This document shows, one piece after another, positions 45,621-57,839 of a stretch of DNA of 64,000 nucleotides. Location of the stretch: NCBI GenBank assembly GCA_016648135.1, contig JADDOH010002612.1, positions 62,001 through 126,000 on the forward strand, in the 5' to 3' direction. The notes under the pieces were generated by a model, which had not been told where the DNA came from, did no database searches, and worked only from the letters and a program-made list of their open reading frames with translations. Every line of letters begins with the position of its first letter. Position 1 is the first letter of the stretch. Position numbers and translations under genes: made by a program. Origin of the DNA: Agrypnia vestita. Its lineage: Eukaryota > Arthropoda > Insecta > Trichoptera > Phryganeidae.

Positions 45621-48325
45621 TGAAGGGCTACACAGGCGCTGGTAATTGCTCAATTTTGGAGAGTTATATTACTTCGGATCAGGATGCCATCTCAGAAGCA
45701 GACCAACTACAGAACTAAGATAAGAACCTTTGATATTATTTATTCCTGATGTTTTCTTATGTGTATCAAATGGAATGTTCGTGCTATATAATTTGTCATT
45801 GTCTCATGGTCACTATTCATTTCATTACGTGGGTTCAGAGTTCGACGGTAACGGACGCGGAAACAAATTAGTACTGATGTCGGGACGTAACGTCGGGATT
45901 ATACCTTAATTATCTTTAGGATAGAAGCGAGGTCATCATACGTGCATTCTGCATTTCAAACGTATTACTAACATATATAAATACATATTATTGCGTTTTA
46001 CATATTGAATAGGTTCGCGGAAAATAGGTGTTTCGCCCGGTTGTGCAATATTAACTTCCAACGTAGCATAATGAGATCTTATTACCGGCGCTAGACTCTT
46101 AAGGTTAGGCACGCGGGGATTATAAATGGGATAATGAACGAGAACCGAATGGGGAAGTCCGTCTCTTCATGGTCGGGAGGCGAGGAGTTGTACGTCTTTC
46201 ACGCCCCGTGATCTTGGGAGGCAGAATTTCGATTGTGGAAAAAGATGAAGTTGGATCTACTCGCGTGGCAAGACAGGGTCGAATGTCGGAGCGCGCGTTC
46301 TCGGCTATGGAGTCTGATTAGATTGGGGAGACACCTTAGGTCAGGGACTAGGTAGGGCCATCTTAACTGTATCTACCCGGTTGTGACTGGGTTTTAAAGC
46401 CAAGAATTACAGGATGGTCTGAAGGTCTTGATGCGGTTACCCCTTTAACATCTAAGGGGAAGAACCTCTCACGTCTTTTCAGTCCCCTTGGTGCGACGAG
46501 CTCGGGCTCTGGTTATGAATGTATGTGAATGTAATAACTCCGTACTCAAGGACGAGATAGGACGTTCCTCATGAACGAGAAATTATAAGAGGCAGGTAGC
46601 AGTTCGACGATCAACACTTATGCTCGGGACCGCTTTAATGAACGAGATCTGTTAGCAGTTTAACAATCAACTTTTATGACCGGGACCGCATTCAGGAGCG
46701 CGATGGCATTACTAACACCATCATTCTCATCAGTCACCACCTTTTCTAACTTGCTGTATACAGAGACCTTCGGGGTTCTCCCTTCCCGGCCAGCGAGAAA
46801 CATATCAGGAACTTCACAATCAACTGTAATAATCATGCTGTTTTACCATCATTTAATATCTCTAGTCAATAAGACTACACCGTGGGATCAATCACATCAA
46901 CTATATTTGGCGATGCTAACATGGCTCTGACTGACGCGCTCAAGGGAGAGTCTTTTCCAGTCACCCAGTTAGTTCATTCAGCCCTTTAATCAGCAGTAAA
47001 CATCATAATAATCCGGCTCATGTAGCCGCAACGTGGGATCCTCATCATAATACACCAGTCAATTTGACTGCCCCGCGGGATAATATACAAACCTTAATAT
47101 CAGACGCGGGATTTCTTCCTGATATGTTTGTCGCCGGGAAGCGAGGACTTCGGGGGATTCCAGCAGGAGCAATAGAGTCTCGGCTTGATCTTGGTCTGCA
47201 GCTTAGTGTGGGAGGTTATGTCTAAACAGGAGTTAACCACCGGATGCGGCGATGCTCTGGGGCCGCATCCCCCTCCCCCCTACAGGGGGGGGGGGGCATC
47301 TAGAATCCACGTTTGAACAGAAGTGGTTAGACACTTCTTAAATTTCACTTACAAATCTGTATCTTCCATTCCCTTAGAATCTCGGGCTGCGATAATGTCA
47401 GACAAAGCTTGCCCTGAGCCTCTGTTGCGCCTAGTTGTTGTGAATATATATATGTTTGTCTTCCTCTACTATGTACTATGAACAGATTGAGCAGATTGGA
47501 CAACGTGAGACGCGCTATCGGTAGGTTTCTTACTTGTGTTTTGAATATAACGTATGCTATTATATCTTGTAAATCTGTCATAAATGGGTGCCGCATGTGG
47601 TTGTGCTGACACTGTTCTAAGCTGCTATTATGAGATGTTGATAATCAATGCGGGCGGAATCTTTAGCGTATGCCGTTAACTTGGCAACGATTGTATTGTT
47701 TTATATTACAGTATTTTAACCCCGGTGGTATTATAGTTATGGCGGTTCAATGTAAGGGAGTTTTGCTACTAGCGTATATTCCTCGGCTACGCCGCATATA
47801 ATTGGCTTTTAGGCCAACTCCGGACGTGGACGATATCGGCTATCTCTCATATAGGCGAAACTGTAGAATTCTAGAGCGGTTTCTAGAAGGACGAGTACGG
47901 ATTAGTTACGTGCGTTTGTTATTTCCATAGTTAGGTAAGAATTCGATCTATATTAGTCTAGTCGCGTTAATAAGAATACGAATCTCACCACATATCAAAA
48001 GAATTTTGGATAGCTACGGACACGACGGAGGGGGAATTTTCCTAACCGCTAGATAGATCACGACTGGCCAATTTTGAAAATATAAATTCTTAACAAAAAA
48101 ATAATAATATTAGCTTTCATGTAAATATACTTCCGAAGTTCTAAGTTCGGCTTAAGTTTTTATCTAGAAGCTTAAAGCATAAAGTGTGTGCTTAAAAGTC
48201 ACAAAAGTCGTAATAAAGCTTAATTCGGTAGCTTAAAGTCTCAAGCTTTGGGCTTTTCGTAAAACTTATATTATTAAACTTTATAGTTAGGTATTTAGCT
48301 TAGGTGTACAGGTAGAGACGTTACA

Positions 48326-48955
48326 GCCTGTATTACCCACCGGGTCCTAAAGAATAAGTTTCCACATTTTGAGTCCGATCGATCCAACGGTACAGATTTG
48401 CATTAAAAATAGATCAGGAGGAGAGAAAGAGGTATAAAGGGAGGGAAAAATTTCGCCTGCATTACCCGCCGGGTCCTAAAGCATAAGTGTGCAAAATTTG
48501 AGTCCGACTGGTCGAATGATATAAATTTGCATTTTAAATATATCAGGAGGTGGGAAGGGTCAAAGTGGGAAGGAGAAATTTCACCTTTGTTTCCCGCGGG
48601 GTCCTAAAGAATAAGTTTCCAAATTTTGAGTCCGATCGGTCGAATGGTACAGATTTACATAGTCAATATATTAGAGGGAGGGGAAGGAGTAAAAGTGGTG
48701 GGGGAAATGACGCCTATGTTTACCGCCGGGTCCTAAAAATATTTTTCCAAATTTTGAGTCCTTTCGGTCAAACGGCACAGATTTGCATAGAATATATATT
48801 AGGGGGAGGGGAAGGGGTAGAGTGGGAGGGGATAAATGTTCTAAAGCATAAATATTCAAAATTTGAGTCAAATCGGACAAACTGTGTAGATTTGTATACA
48901 GAACAGACAGACAGAAAAACAGAGAGACATTGATTTTTATAGGTATAGATATCGC
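48326..48955 (+). repeat. tandem array, right part
   Basis: About five units of 110-130 bp, each with GGGTCCTAAAGAATAAGTTT, TTGAGTCCGATCGGT and a purine-rich AGGAGGNGGGAAGGGGTA. The array ends with an ACAGACAGACAG-type run and TTGATTTTTATAGGTATAGA, a tail common in insect interspersed repeats. The 127-codon frame across it (48550-48933) is a product of the repetition. Confidence 0.75.
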
Positions 48956-48959
48956 GATA

Positions 48960-50150
48960 CGATTGGCTACACTTTCTCGTCTGTTCAAACGTTTTATTGA
49001 AGCAAAGACAACCGAATGTTATCAAAAAATTTGATTTTTAAAAGTGTTATATCTAAATATTTATCATAATTGAATGGGTAGGTAGGTACCTGCGCCTTTC
49101 TTTCAAATAATTTTTTGAGAATTCGAATGCAACGTTGTGTCGAAAAGAAGTTCAGGAGATTTATGATTTTGGACAACCGAAAATTTATATTTTTATATAT
49201 GTGTATAAATAAATAGTAGGTATATGAAAACAAATTAGGTATACGAAAAAATCCTCATAATCGAATGCTACATTATGCCAAAATTTCCAAGCAATTAGTG
49301 AAGAACTTTCAGAGATTATCGATTTTGTACAAACGAACATTAACATTTTATTTTTGATTTAACACCTTTTAATAAATTACGAAATAATATAATAAGCTAG
49401 AACCACAAAACATCCAAGGTTGAGATCATGACTGCATAACATCTTTTCTATGCAAATAAAGATTGCACGATTTTGCTCAATGCGGCATTTAATTTCAACT
49501 GTAGGATCCTAACATTAATTTTAATTGCAGCCCAGGTGCACAAAACGTTGTAGCTTATCTTATTTCATTCCAACAATATAAAGACTTTCATAAGCATTAT
49601 TTTTGTTTTTGGTCCTCAATCTTCTAATGTGGTATTTTTTAACAAACTAAAAAATGATTTTTTTATATATATCACATACTGAACATTCTTTATGGAAGTT
49701 ACTGCATAATTTAATAAATAACATTTACATAATAATAAATTTTAATACAAACACATTGATGTGTATTGAAACTACGAAATATCTCAACATATTGTGTGTA
49801 AGTTGAACTTTAGTTTCAAGTGATAAGAATACACCCTGTTTGTTTACTTCCCTCTTGGTATACTCAAGTCAATTTGCGCCCTGACTCGTCGCAGCAGGAT
49901 GTAATAAGAACAGGAGAATGTTTGTGTTTGGTCTTCGTCCTGGTCTCACATAAGCTAATGAAAGTTATTTCTCATCGGAAGCTGAAATTAAATTAATTGA
50001 ATTCAGAAGCGAATGGCCACTGCTATTATTTCCGACATTTTAATGGAATTTTACTAATTTTTCAAAATTTTCTTGTGTTACTTCGTGAAAGTCCATTTTA
50101 AAAGATATATTAAAAAATGATAACTACGTTTACTTTCACTATTTGTTTAT
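48960..50150. other. no gene seen
   Basis: AT-rich DNA without coding signal or recognisable repeat ends. Confidence 0.5.
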
Positions 50151-50154
50151 AACG

Positions 50155-50190
50155 ATTTGAATTTCCATGCTAACGCAACATCTTCAGTAA
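50155..50190 (-). ncRNA. hammerhead-like relic
   Basis: The minus strand reads CTGAAGATGTTGCGTTAGCA, TG, then GAAATTCAAATC. CTGAAGA and GAAA are intact and TGC/GCA can form a short stem II, but the stem III and cleavage-triplet region is lost. Confidence 0.4.
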
Positions 50191-50504
50191 TGTTACTAAT
50201 ACTAACCTTAAGACTGAACTTTAGGACGGCGTGAGGAGAGTGGTGGAGATTAGAGTCCGGTGGATTTGTGGGCGTGGTCATTAGGCGCAAAAGAGGGGAC
50301 GTAATAGATGGAGTTTGAATATCGATTACATTTTTGTTACTATTAATCGCTAAGTTTTCTAAACTATTTAGTTTCTTTTCATTTTAACCTATGTTTATTA
50401 AATATACTTACGCTATTACTGTCAAAACGATACCATCGGTTCTCAATGTTCTCAGTTCTCAATGGAAATTTATTTAAACAACTGACAAATTTTTCAATAT
50501 ATTA

Positions 50505-50700
50505 TATTTTGTAATGTACTAAACTTAACAAGTAAATTTCTGCCTAAATTATGAGTTGAAAATTTTCAAGCGACAAAATCCTAATAATAATAGTTATGAA
50601 GATAAGCTCCTTCAAAGTTTGTATTATTTCCAATATTTCTTACTTTCTGTAAAACTTTGAACTATCTGTAGAGTTAATTGAACTGAATAAAAAAAAAATC
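50505..50700 (+). mobile_element. relic of the TACAGGGT palindromic MITE
   Basis: It contains AAATTATGAGTTGAAAATTT, a diverged AATAATAGTTATGAAGATA and TTCAAAGTTTGTATTATTTC in MITE order. The ends are lost. Confidence 0.5.
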
Positions 50701-50704
50701 TCTC

Positions 50705-51885
50705 GCATACATGTTATCAAAAATAATTAAAAACTTGCGAAAATATCTAATGCAAATTTTCGCAAGGTCCTGCGATCAACGATTCTACTTTCTTCAAAGA
50801 TTGTAATATAACATGGTAATTTTAAAATATTTACAGCGGGAGTCAAATGAAATACGTGAAATTAATAAATTATTTAATTACGAAAGTTACTCAACATGAA
50901 CTTGATTATACCTAATCGCTTTTAGGAAATTTGCACGTATTGTAACTATCGACAGAGTTTCACTTGTCAGTGGAATATTTTAGTAAGTTTTGCAGAATAT
51001 TCGCACGTATGTGATCGCAATTATTCAATATCGAACGCCCGGCGGGTACACTCGTAATTTATTTTCGCCGGTCGCCTCGCATTAATCGCCGTTGGTTTCA
51101 CTTTGATAGAATCGCCAAACTGTCATAACAAAACGGGTTAGATGTAGCGGTTATGTCGCATTTTATGTAGGGAATGTCATTTCGCAAACATTCGATTATC
51201 ATCGACAGACTTCTTAACATTTCTAGTAATTTCTAATGATTCTGTAACACTTCAAGAGAGCTGGGAAAACCTCGATTATGTGTATTTTTTCTGTTTCTAC
51301 AATTTCATGATGATGTGTTATAATTAAAAAGTAAAAAATAATTTATTGAAATAACCGGTGTTTAGCATAATTCGATCATGGAATTTATCCATATTTACCA
51401 GTAAATCGATTTATCTAAATCTGATAATGAATGCTCTAATTTGCATTCGTCATCATCAATAATCAAAAATTATGCCGCTTTCCTAGTAAACAAAATATGC
51501 CACTATATTAATTCGACATTCCCAGGTAGTGGTAAGTATTTTGAATTTTTATAGATGCCAATTTATCCATTTCATTTGAACATGGTTTACAAACAAAACA
51601 CGAGGCACGCCACTGATTTGATTAACTCTTGTCATGGCATAATTAATGAGGGATTTATTCAAATCAGTTATTCGACTATACAAATGAAACGGTTGGAAAG
51701 TATACTCAAAATTGCAACCGAAAAGCCAGTGGTGTCGGGCTGGCGCTGAATGTTCACTGCTATGCGATGCAATTTAACTCCCAACGATCTTTTATTACAT
51801 CAATCATTTTGAAATTGAACAAAATTCACAGGTTATTACATAGTTCGATTTGGGTATCGTATTTCTGTAATTATATTTTAATAGG
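50705..51885. other. no gene seen
   Basis: A GC-richer patch at 51035-51120 has no identifiable function. The frame at 51555-51749 matches no family I know. Confidence 0.45.
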
Positions 51886-51889
51886 AAAT

Positions 51890-52490
51890 CACGAGACGTG
51901 GTTTTGGGAGGCAAATAAAAACACTTTAACAATTTAAAGTTTAATTTATTACTGTTTAATTTGTCACTGGACACGAGTTGAACTGGAGTACCGTTCTTAA
52001 ATTTCTAGTCAAATATTAACTGACAACAAAACGTTTAAAAATTAAATAAACCAATTTTTTCCAAAATACTTCACATAGATATTATTACACTGTTTCTACA
52101 TTCATCACTTTTTAGTAAATTCCGTTCAATATTCGCATATAGAAAAACTTCTTGCCTGGTAGGAACTTTCTTTATTTATTATCGTTGGTATCACTAAAGC
52201 TGACCACACTACCCCCGCTCTGTTGCTAATATCGCGTGGGTTAACCCTCACGAATGACTGACCCCGCGTCATGTGACGCCTTTGTATGTGTAGGTAACGT
52301 CGCCTTTAATATCCTTCGACAATCGCTTAGTCCCCTAGAGAGGCCTGTGAAAACTTCCAGAGATTACGAAATGCTTGTAGAGCGCTCTAGACGATTCCAA
52401 AGTAGTGTTGTAAGGCGCCCCGGAATGTGATGAATGTTCGAGAGAATTCTATCGTACTACTGTCTTCGTGAGGCTATGACAGTGCAAATT
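51890..52490 (+). repeat. possible diverged relative of the 13690-13931 repeat
   Basis: It begins TCACGAGACGTGGTTTTGGG, AGGCAAATAAAAACACT, parallel to the minus-strand start of 13690-13931. A GC-richer body with many CpG at 52190-52480 follows, which could be an LTR. The boundaries are uncertain. Confidence 0.35.
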
Positions 52491-52739
52491 TATCCATGTA
52501 CAAACTTTATCTGCAAAACTAGGAGAAAGCATTTTCTTCTACAAGTTACAGGCCATTGTTGACCGCTACGTAACCACGATCAGTTATTCCGTTATATTTA
52601 TTTTTAAATTTTGAAAATATTATTCATAACCAATAAAAAGTGGTTTCATTCACAATTATATTTTTTCAACGCTATAACAGGAAATGAGGCCCAATTACTG
52701 TAGCAAAACACCTCACAGAACACCTAGGTTTAAAAAAAT

Positions 52740-52820
52740 CTCATAGATTTATTGGGATCTCACCAGGAATCGATCCCGAAACCTCCATTGCAAGGAGCTA
52801 GTGTCATCTCAACTATTAAT
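52740..52820 (-). mobile_element. tRNA-like SINE head or tRNA pseudogene
   Basis: On the minus strand a T-arm (TCGGG/CCTGG around ATCGATT) and an anticodon arm (CTCC TTGCAAT GGAG) are well formed, with GCA at the anticodon position. TAGTTGAGATGACACTAG resembles a D-arm/A box. The acceptor stem does not pair, so a functional tRNA is unlikely. It fits a tRNA-derived SINE or pseudogene. Confidence 0.45.
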
Positions 52821-52940
52821 CTGATTGGAACCTATTAACGTACGTACCATAATTCCTGTTCTCATTTATTAGCCCATTAGCCTTAGTATATACTTATCTA
52901 CAGAATGTAATTCAGCTTAGAGTTACAACCCACCAACTCT

Positions 52941-53412
52941 ACAGGTACAGTTAGGTGGGTTACATTCTTCAATACTTTACAAGTAGATTACTGTCTTAAT
53001 TATGATTAAAAAATATCATTTTATCAATGTTTTTATTTCAATACGTATTTAAATAATTAAGTTTAAAGTTCACGTAAGCTAAAAGCCATAATTATATTTA
53101 ATATAAGTTAGGTAAAATGATTAATACCTTTCAGATTTTTACAAGGTTTTATTCAATTGACTTATATTAAAGTTTTGTTATTTTCAATATATGTTATTTT
53201 AAAGATTGCGTAGAGACAACATAACAAAAAATAAGTTGAAAAAAAGATGCAAACTTTGAAGTCGTTTATTTCCATAACTATTGATAAAAACTTGCAGATG
53301 GTAAAATATTTTCGACTCATAATTTATACATGAATCTACCTGTTAAGTATTATGAACCATTAATCTGTAATGTATATACCTGTAAAGTATTGTGAATTTA
53401 TTACACCCTGTA
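52941..53412. mobile_element. TACAGGGT palindromic MITE, diverged copy
   Basis: The right end is clear (TTACACCCTGTA, 53401-53412). The left end is decayed (ACAGGTACAGTTAGGTGGGT). Both arms carry CAATACTTTACA and a GTCTTAATTATGA or ATTTCCATAACTATTGAT block. Length agrees with the 28744-29224 copy. Confidence 0.6.
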
Positions 53413-53946
53413 TCCAATTTTTGAAAAAGAAATGTCATAACTTTAATATGCCAGTATTAAAAAATGACAATTTCATAGGTGAGAATCTAATATTACATAC
53501 ATTTTTTAAGTTGTGAAACAAAATAATTTATATTTAAAATGTAATATATTTTTTTATTATAAAATACGAGTTTTGTAATATTAATTATTATTTGATAATT
53601 AGCTGTGTCTGCCTGTTTTTTTCTTCTCTTAATCAATTAATTTAAATAATCTAATATATAATTTTGTTAATAAGCTTACTATTAGAATTGCAAATTTGTA
53701 TCAAAATCAATCTACAAATTAATTGAATTTCAAAGCGGATGATATTTCATATTACATATCACGGCATATTATTGGTATAGTTTTGGCGAAGAGCTTCATA
53801 TTGACTTATCATTTTAGGATTTCGGGTTCCATTTCCGGTGATATCAAAATACATCAATATTATTTTATCAGACCTGGGTGTTTTTATGATGAATAAAGAG
53901 ATAACGCTTTGCGTAAAACCACTATTTATTTAATTATAAATAATAA

Positions 53947-53985
53947 ACATGTTTTGAGGTCAATGGTCCCTACGTTCGATATAAT
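53947..53985 (-). ncRNA. decayed hammerhead-like motif
   Basis: The minus strand reads GACCATTGACCTCAAAACAT then GTTTATTATT, followed further on by AATAGTGGTTTT. It parallels the motif in the 2700-2899 palindrome, including the distal AAGTGGTTTAAAC. The core is destroyed. Confidence 0.35.
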
Positions 53986-53989
53986 GTAA

Positions 53990-55290
53990 AGTAAAATGAA
54001 ATTAAAATTTGAAGTTAAGATATAATCGAACACAAAAAAAAATATTTTTGAATAACTAATAAGGAATTATTCAAGAAAGAAATTCAAATAGGTAATTATT
54101 TTCAAAAATAATTTGGTTGTTTATAACATTTAATTTACTATTGACACTTTTTCTAATTTATCTATATGAAAGCCTATGATATTTGTTTGTAAAGTTAATA
54201 TCAAAATAATGGTTTGTTTCCAAAATATGAATGGAAAATTCAGAATAGTTAGATCTTAAATGTTTCTTAAATAGTAGTTAATGCTACCATAAAGTTTACT
54301 CTCATTAAAGAAATTTTTTTTGTAAATTTCTTTACAGTAAATCGGCCTCATGGCCTGTTAAGAAAACAATAATTAAATATTGATAATACAATAACAAATT
54401 AACTGAACATTTTGTTGTTGTTGCAAATAAATTTATTTCATTGCGCTTTCCTCACTTTTATTCGCAATTGTTTATTTACACTGAAATAAAAACAAAATTG
54501 TGTCTCTCTTCCTGCTGCGCAGAGAAGTCAGTTGATTGGTTGATGATAATTCAGGGTAAGTACTGTACGCGAGCGCCTACCTGGGGGTATCAAAGAAAAG
54601 CATTTTGTTGATTGCTTCCATTCAAAGACGAGACTGAGGAAGCATTTGGATGAAAATACATGACATACGTCTTTGAAGTAGCGTCTGCACATTTCAATTC
54701 AGTGAGGCCACGTGCTCCAAAGGGAACGGAGTGCCTCACGCGTTTACAGTATAGTTTTAACGACGCTAGTGAGCTTTTTCCTAAATTGACGTAAAAAATA
54801 TCATCAACTTGATGGGTCTGGATCAACTTTAAAGACAATGAATTCAAGAGGAAGTTATATCTAGATCAGCGGTTCCCAACATATTTTAATAACGAAACCG
54901 TATTTAGCAATAAAAAAATTAAAACCCAGAATTTTTACTTACCATCAAATACCTTTACTTATATATCATAATTGTGATCAAAAAATCTTAAATTTCTATT
55001 AAAAATAAATCAGATTTATAACGAATAAGCAAACATTATTCATTCAAATATTACGTTTATTGCGAAAGCCAAATTATGGTGAAACACTAGGGTTTTCCAC
55101 AAAGCGCTTGACCCATTTTATAAAACTTTCTACTGCATTAATTGGTAATAAATAATAATATTATTATACAAATTCAAAGTTAACTTTTAAAAAAAATATA
55201 TATCAAAGCAAAAATATTATTAGTATTAAGCCAAGAGATTTTCAAAAATCTTTTAAATTGCTTATATATATTTCATAACACTTTCATTGT
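53990..55290. other. no gene seen; hAT-like end at 54867
   Basis: AT-rich except 54480-54860. At 54867 CAGCGGTTCCCAACATA is a hAT-type terminus like that at 42188, but no partner end is visible. The frame at 54590-54847 (minus) next to it could be a remnant of that element; I see no domain. Confidence 0.45.
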
Positions 55291-55315
55291 CGTGTTTTTA
55301 TGCTACGTATCATAT

Positions 55316-55660
55316 TTAATTTATTTTTATTTTTATTTTTATTTTTATTTTTATTTTTATTTTTATTTTTATTTTAATTTTAATTTTAATTTGACCCTTT
55401 TTATTTTTTATTTTTCCGTTTTCATTTTTATTTTTAATTTTTACTTTTTACTTTTTATTTGTTATTTTATTTTCTTTTTCTTTTCCTTTTCATTATTTAT
55501 ATTTTTATTTTTATTTTTCTTTTTATTTTTTTTTATTTTGATTTTTATTACTTTTTATTTTTCTTTATTTTTATTTTTATTTTTATTTTTATTTTTAATT
55601 TTATTTTTATTTTTATTTTTATTTTTATTTTTATTTTTATTTTTATTTTTATTTTCTCTT
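55316..55660. repeat. (TTTTTA)n microsatellite, interrupted
   Basis: Tens of TTTTTA hexamers lie in two long blocks (about 55318-55376 and 55570-55655) with decayed units between. They create spurious Phe/Ile/Leu-rich frames. Confidence 0.95.
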
Positions 55661-55751
55661 TCTCTTTATATAATTCTCTTCTTCTGCTTCCCATGTATAT
55701 TTATTATGGTTGAGTATTTTTTTATAACTAACTTTTGTATTTTTATTCCCT

Positions 55752-56045
55752 TTCTTTTAACTCGTAGCGTCTGCTTGTCGGCTTGTCTGCCGAAAAAACT
55801 TTGGATCGTTTTTTAACCCTTTCCCCATGATCCAATCAGCAGGCAGGCTCGTGGCGACGATAAAAATGATCTAACAAATTTTCGTAGATTTTTTTTTTAT
55901 AATTATAATATAATTTTGGATTTTTCGAAAATTTTTATCACTTCCTTTCGCAGTGTCGCCCGAATCGAGCCCGACGCATGGAGTAGGCGCAAAACCTGTT
56001 TCAACTAGTAAATGAAAAAGGGAGTATAATAAAAACTTGGTTTGT
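55752..56045 (-). mobile_element. second full copy of the 3205-3525 repeat
   Basis: The reverse complement matches 3205-3525 from CCAAGTTTTTATTA through AAAATTTGTTAGATCATTTT and GATTGGATCATGGGGAAAGG to the AAAAGAAAGGGA end. Scattered substitutions and small indels give the family consensus. Confidence 0.65.
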
Positions 56046-56464
56046 ATGGGTTTGTTTTTTTTTGTAACTTGTTAACTTATTGTTTATATTATTATTATTA
56101 TTCTTAGTTAAGAATTTTAACATCGCAAAAAACTAAGCAATATTTTGCAGAGATTATCCGGATAATTGTGCATAATATTGTCTAACATGATGTAAAGTAG
56201 TTTTTGTTCAAAGTATTCTACTTATATATGTATATATATGTATATGTATTCATGAGGTTTGTACATTTTTTGTTTGGGCGTGTGACAATTATGTTTTGAG
56301 TTGCTTTAAAATGTACGCTTTTATTTGCAAGTGTTTCATTTCATTCATTTATTTGCAAGTATTTCATAATTTAGAATAAAATTTTCGTAGGTATGTCAAC
56401 ATAACACGACTTTATCAAATTATTATATAATATAATACTTATAATTACACAACTACGCGTGCAA

Positions 56465-56560
56465 TTTAGCTTGGCGGCAGACTCGCTGATGATTAAGTAA
56501 CGAAGAAGAAGAAGATGGACTCACTGTTGGTTGAGTGACGAAGAAGAATATTGAAGGTAA
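56465..56560. repeat. imperfect tandem pair with GAAGAAG
   Basis: GACTCGCTGATGATTAAGTA-ACGAAGAAG and GACTCACTGTTGGTTGAGTG-ACGAAGAAG form a duplicated unit of about 45 bp. A short GC-rich patch with GCGCGGC motifs follows (56565-56605). Confidence 0.6.
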
Positions 56561-56645
56561 ACACTGCGCGGCGACGGCACTGTGGCGACCGTTGCGCGGC
56601 CGCTTTAACTTTAACGGCTACAAATGTGTTTTTTAATTTTTAAAT

Positions 56646-57215
56646 TGGATGACTCTGCATGAAGCTACGGCCTAAACCGCAAAATCCGGATGAAAGCGGA
56701 CGTAATTTTGATGTGTCTGATTTCGGAAAGTTAATCTTCAGCATATTCGATAGCGGCACTCTTTTTCTATCGATTGCAATATTGCCATGTAAAATTGGCC
56801 CACGCGTCGCGAAGCAGAATACAAAAATATAAAAGACGAAAAAAAACGCTCTAAAAAGTAAGCCGTTCTATGGAAACGCACTTCGGAGCGATAATTTCTA
56901 ATAGAAAAGACGCGCGCTGTCGAGCGCTACGCGCTGAAAGTTGTGAAAAAAAAAGGCTGAAAACATTAAATCATGCGCTATGTGCGCGTCCATTACCGAA
57001 GTATCGTACAACTCACAATGATATGAAGTAAAAAGGACATTTCACTCAATGAGCATAGAAACAAAAGAAGAAGAAAATAAATGTTAAGAAAATGTCACGC
57101 GGCAACGACTTATCTTTCGTATTTTTTTAATTGTCAATATCTTTCATGCTTGCAGAGAAAACCGTAAAAATGTACCAAAAAAGTTTAAAAAAAGCTACAC
57201 GAAAAAAAAAAACTA
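56646..57215 (+). repeat. dispersed repeat block, copy 1 of 3
   Basis: Shared with 59155-59985: TGAAGCTACGGCC-like start, CCGGATGAAAGCGGACG, ATACAAAAATATAAAA, GACGCGCGCTGTCGAGCGCT, GAGCATAGAAACAAAAGAAG, AATGTCACGCGGCAACGACT. No coding capacity is recognised. It may be a long non-autonomous element or a segmental duplicate. Confidence 0.6.
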
Positions 57216-57838
57216 CACGTAGAAACCCTGGAAATCCATTTCCACCTACCTTACTTTCCCTCTGGAAATATATTTAAGTATTTCCCTTATGAGTTAATGT
57301 ACTCCTAAATCTCATTTTTTTCAAACAATTCCTTCCTTCAATCTTTTCATTGCATCTGCTACATATGTTTTCCTTATCTGTTATGTACAATGCATTCTAG
57401 ATTCATCAAGCAAATTATTTTAATTGGCTAAATATTTTTATATATCATATATACCTTCTTATTCTATTATATACAGTACACAGTATTCTAGGCAAATCAA
57501 TTGAATTCATATAATTGGCTTAATTTATATCACATGTTCTATTTCTTAATATCTAGTATGCTGTTTGAATTCTAAATAAAATAAAATATCGCGGATCAGA
57601 TATAAAAGCAAAAGCAGCAACGTCCAAAAAATAAAAAAAATATTTTGAATGCATTTACCGAGGATTACATATTTAAAATGTGCTGAATTTTAGATTTTAT
57701 GTATCGATCCCTTCCAACATCATGTTTTCTGTAAATTTATAGGCTATATTTCATATAAAATCTCGAATTCAGTATATTATAAATTAGGAATCCTCAATGA
57801 CTACATTTTTTTTTTCGATATTGCTGCTATAGGAGGTA
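57216..57838. other. no gene seen
   Basis: AT-rich. GATATAAAAGCAAAAGCAG at 57599-57617 recurs in inverse at 58344-58363, and TTCTAAATAAAATAAAAT occurs at both 57570 and 58400, bracketing the LTR candidate. Confidence 0.5.
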
Positions 57839-57839
57839 T

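Larger units (their letters stand above)
43045..48325 (+). mobile_element. copy B of the large non-coding LTR-like element
   Basis: The 5281-bp unit starts TGTAACGATATTGGCC and ends GTAGAGACGTTACA, with terminal inverted similarity TGTAACG/CGTTACA. It is flanked by a perfect GCCT duplication (43041-43044, 48326-48329). Removing it restores a normal repeat unit (AATGTC-GCCT-GTATTACCC), comparable with the intact junction near 48450. It is longer than copy A through internal tandem duplications (44039/44439; 44886-45093; 45162/45498) and a different 3' part. It encodes no recognisable protein. The TATA box seen in copies A and C is not conserved here. Confidence 0.8.

Noticed and set aside
48550..48933. 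127-codon frame with repeated KNKFPNFESDR-like peptide
   Set aside because: The peptide repeats because the DNA is a tandem array whose period happens to keep the frame. Other units of the array are not open, and the minus strand is equally open.
39264..48955. Spaced repeats that could suggest a CRISPR array
   Set aside because: Units are about 110-130 bp, diverged and contiguous, without unique spacers, and the genome is eukaryotic.
55292..55816. 174-codon plus-strand frame, the longest in the window
   Set aside because: It is a translation of a (TTTTTA)n microsatellite, almost only Phe, Ile, Leu and Tyr. It is not a gene.
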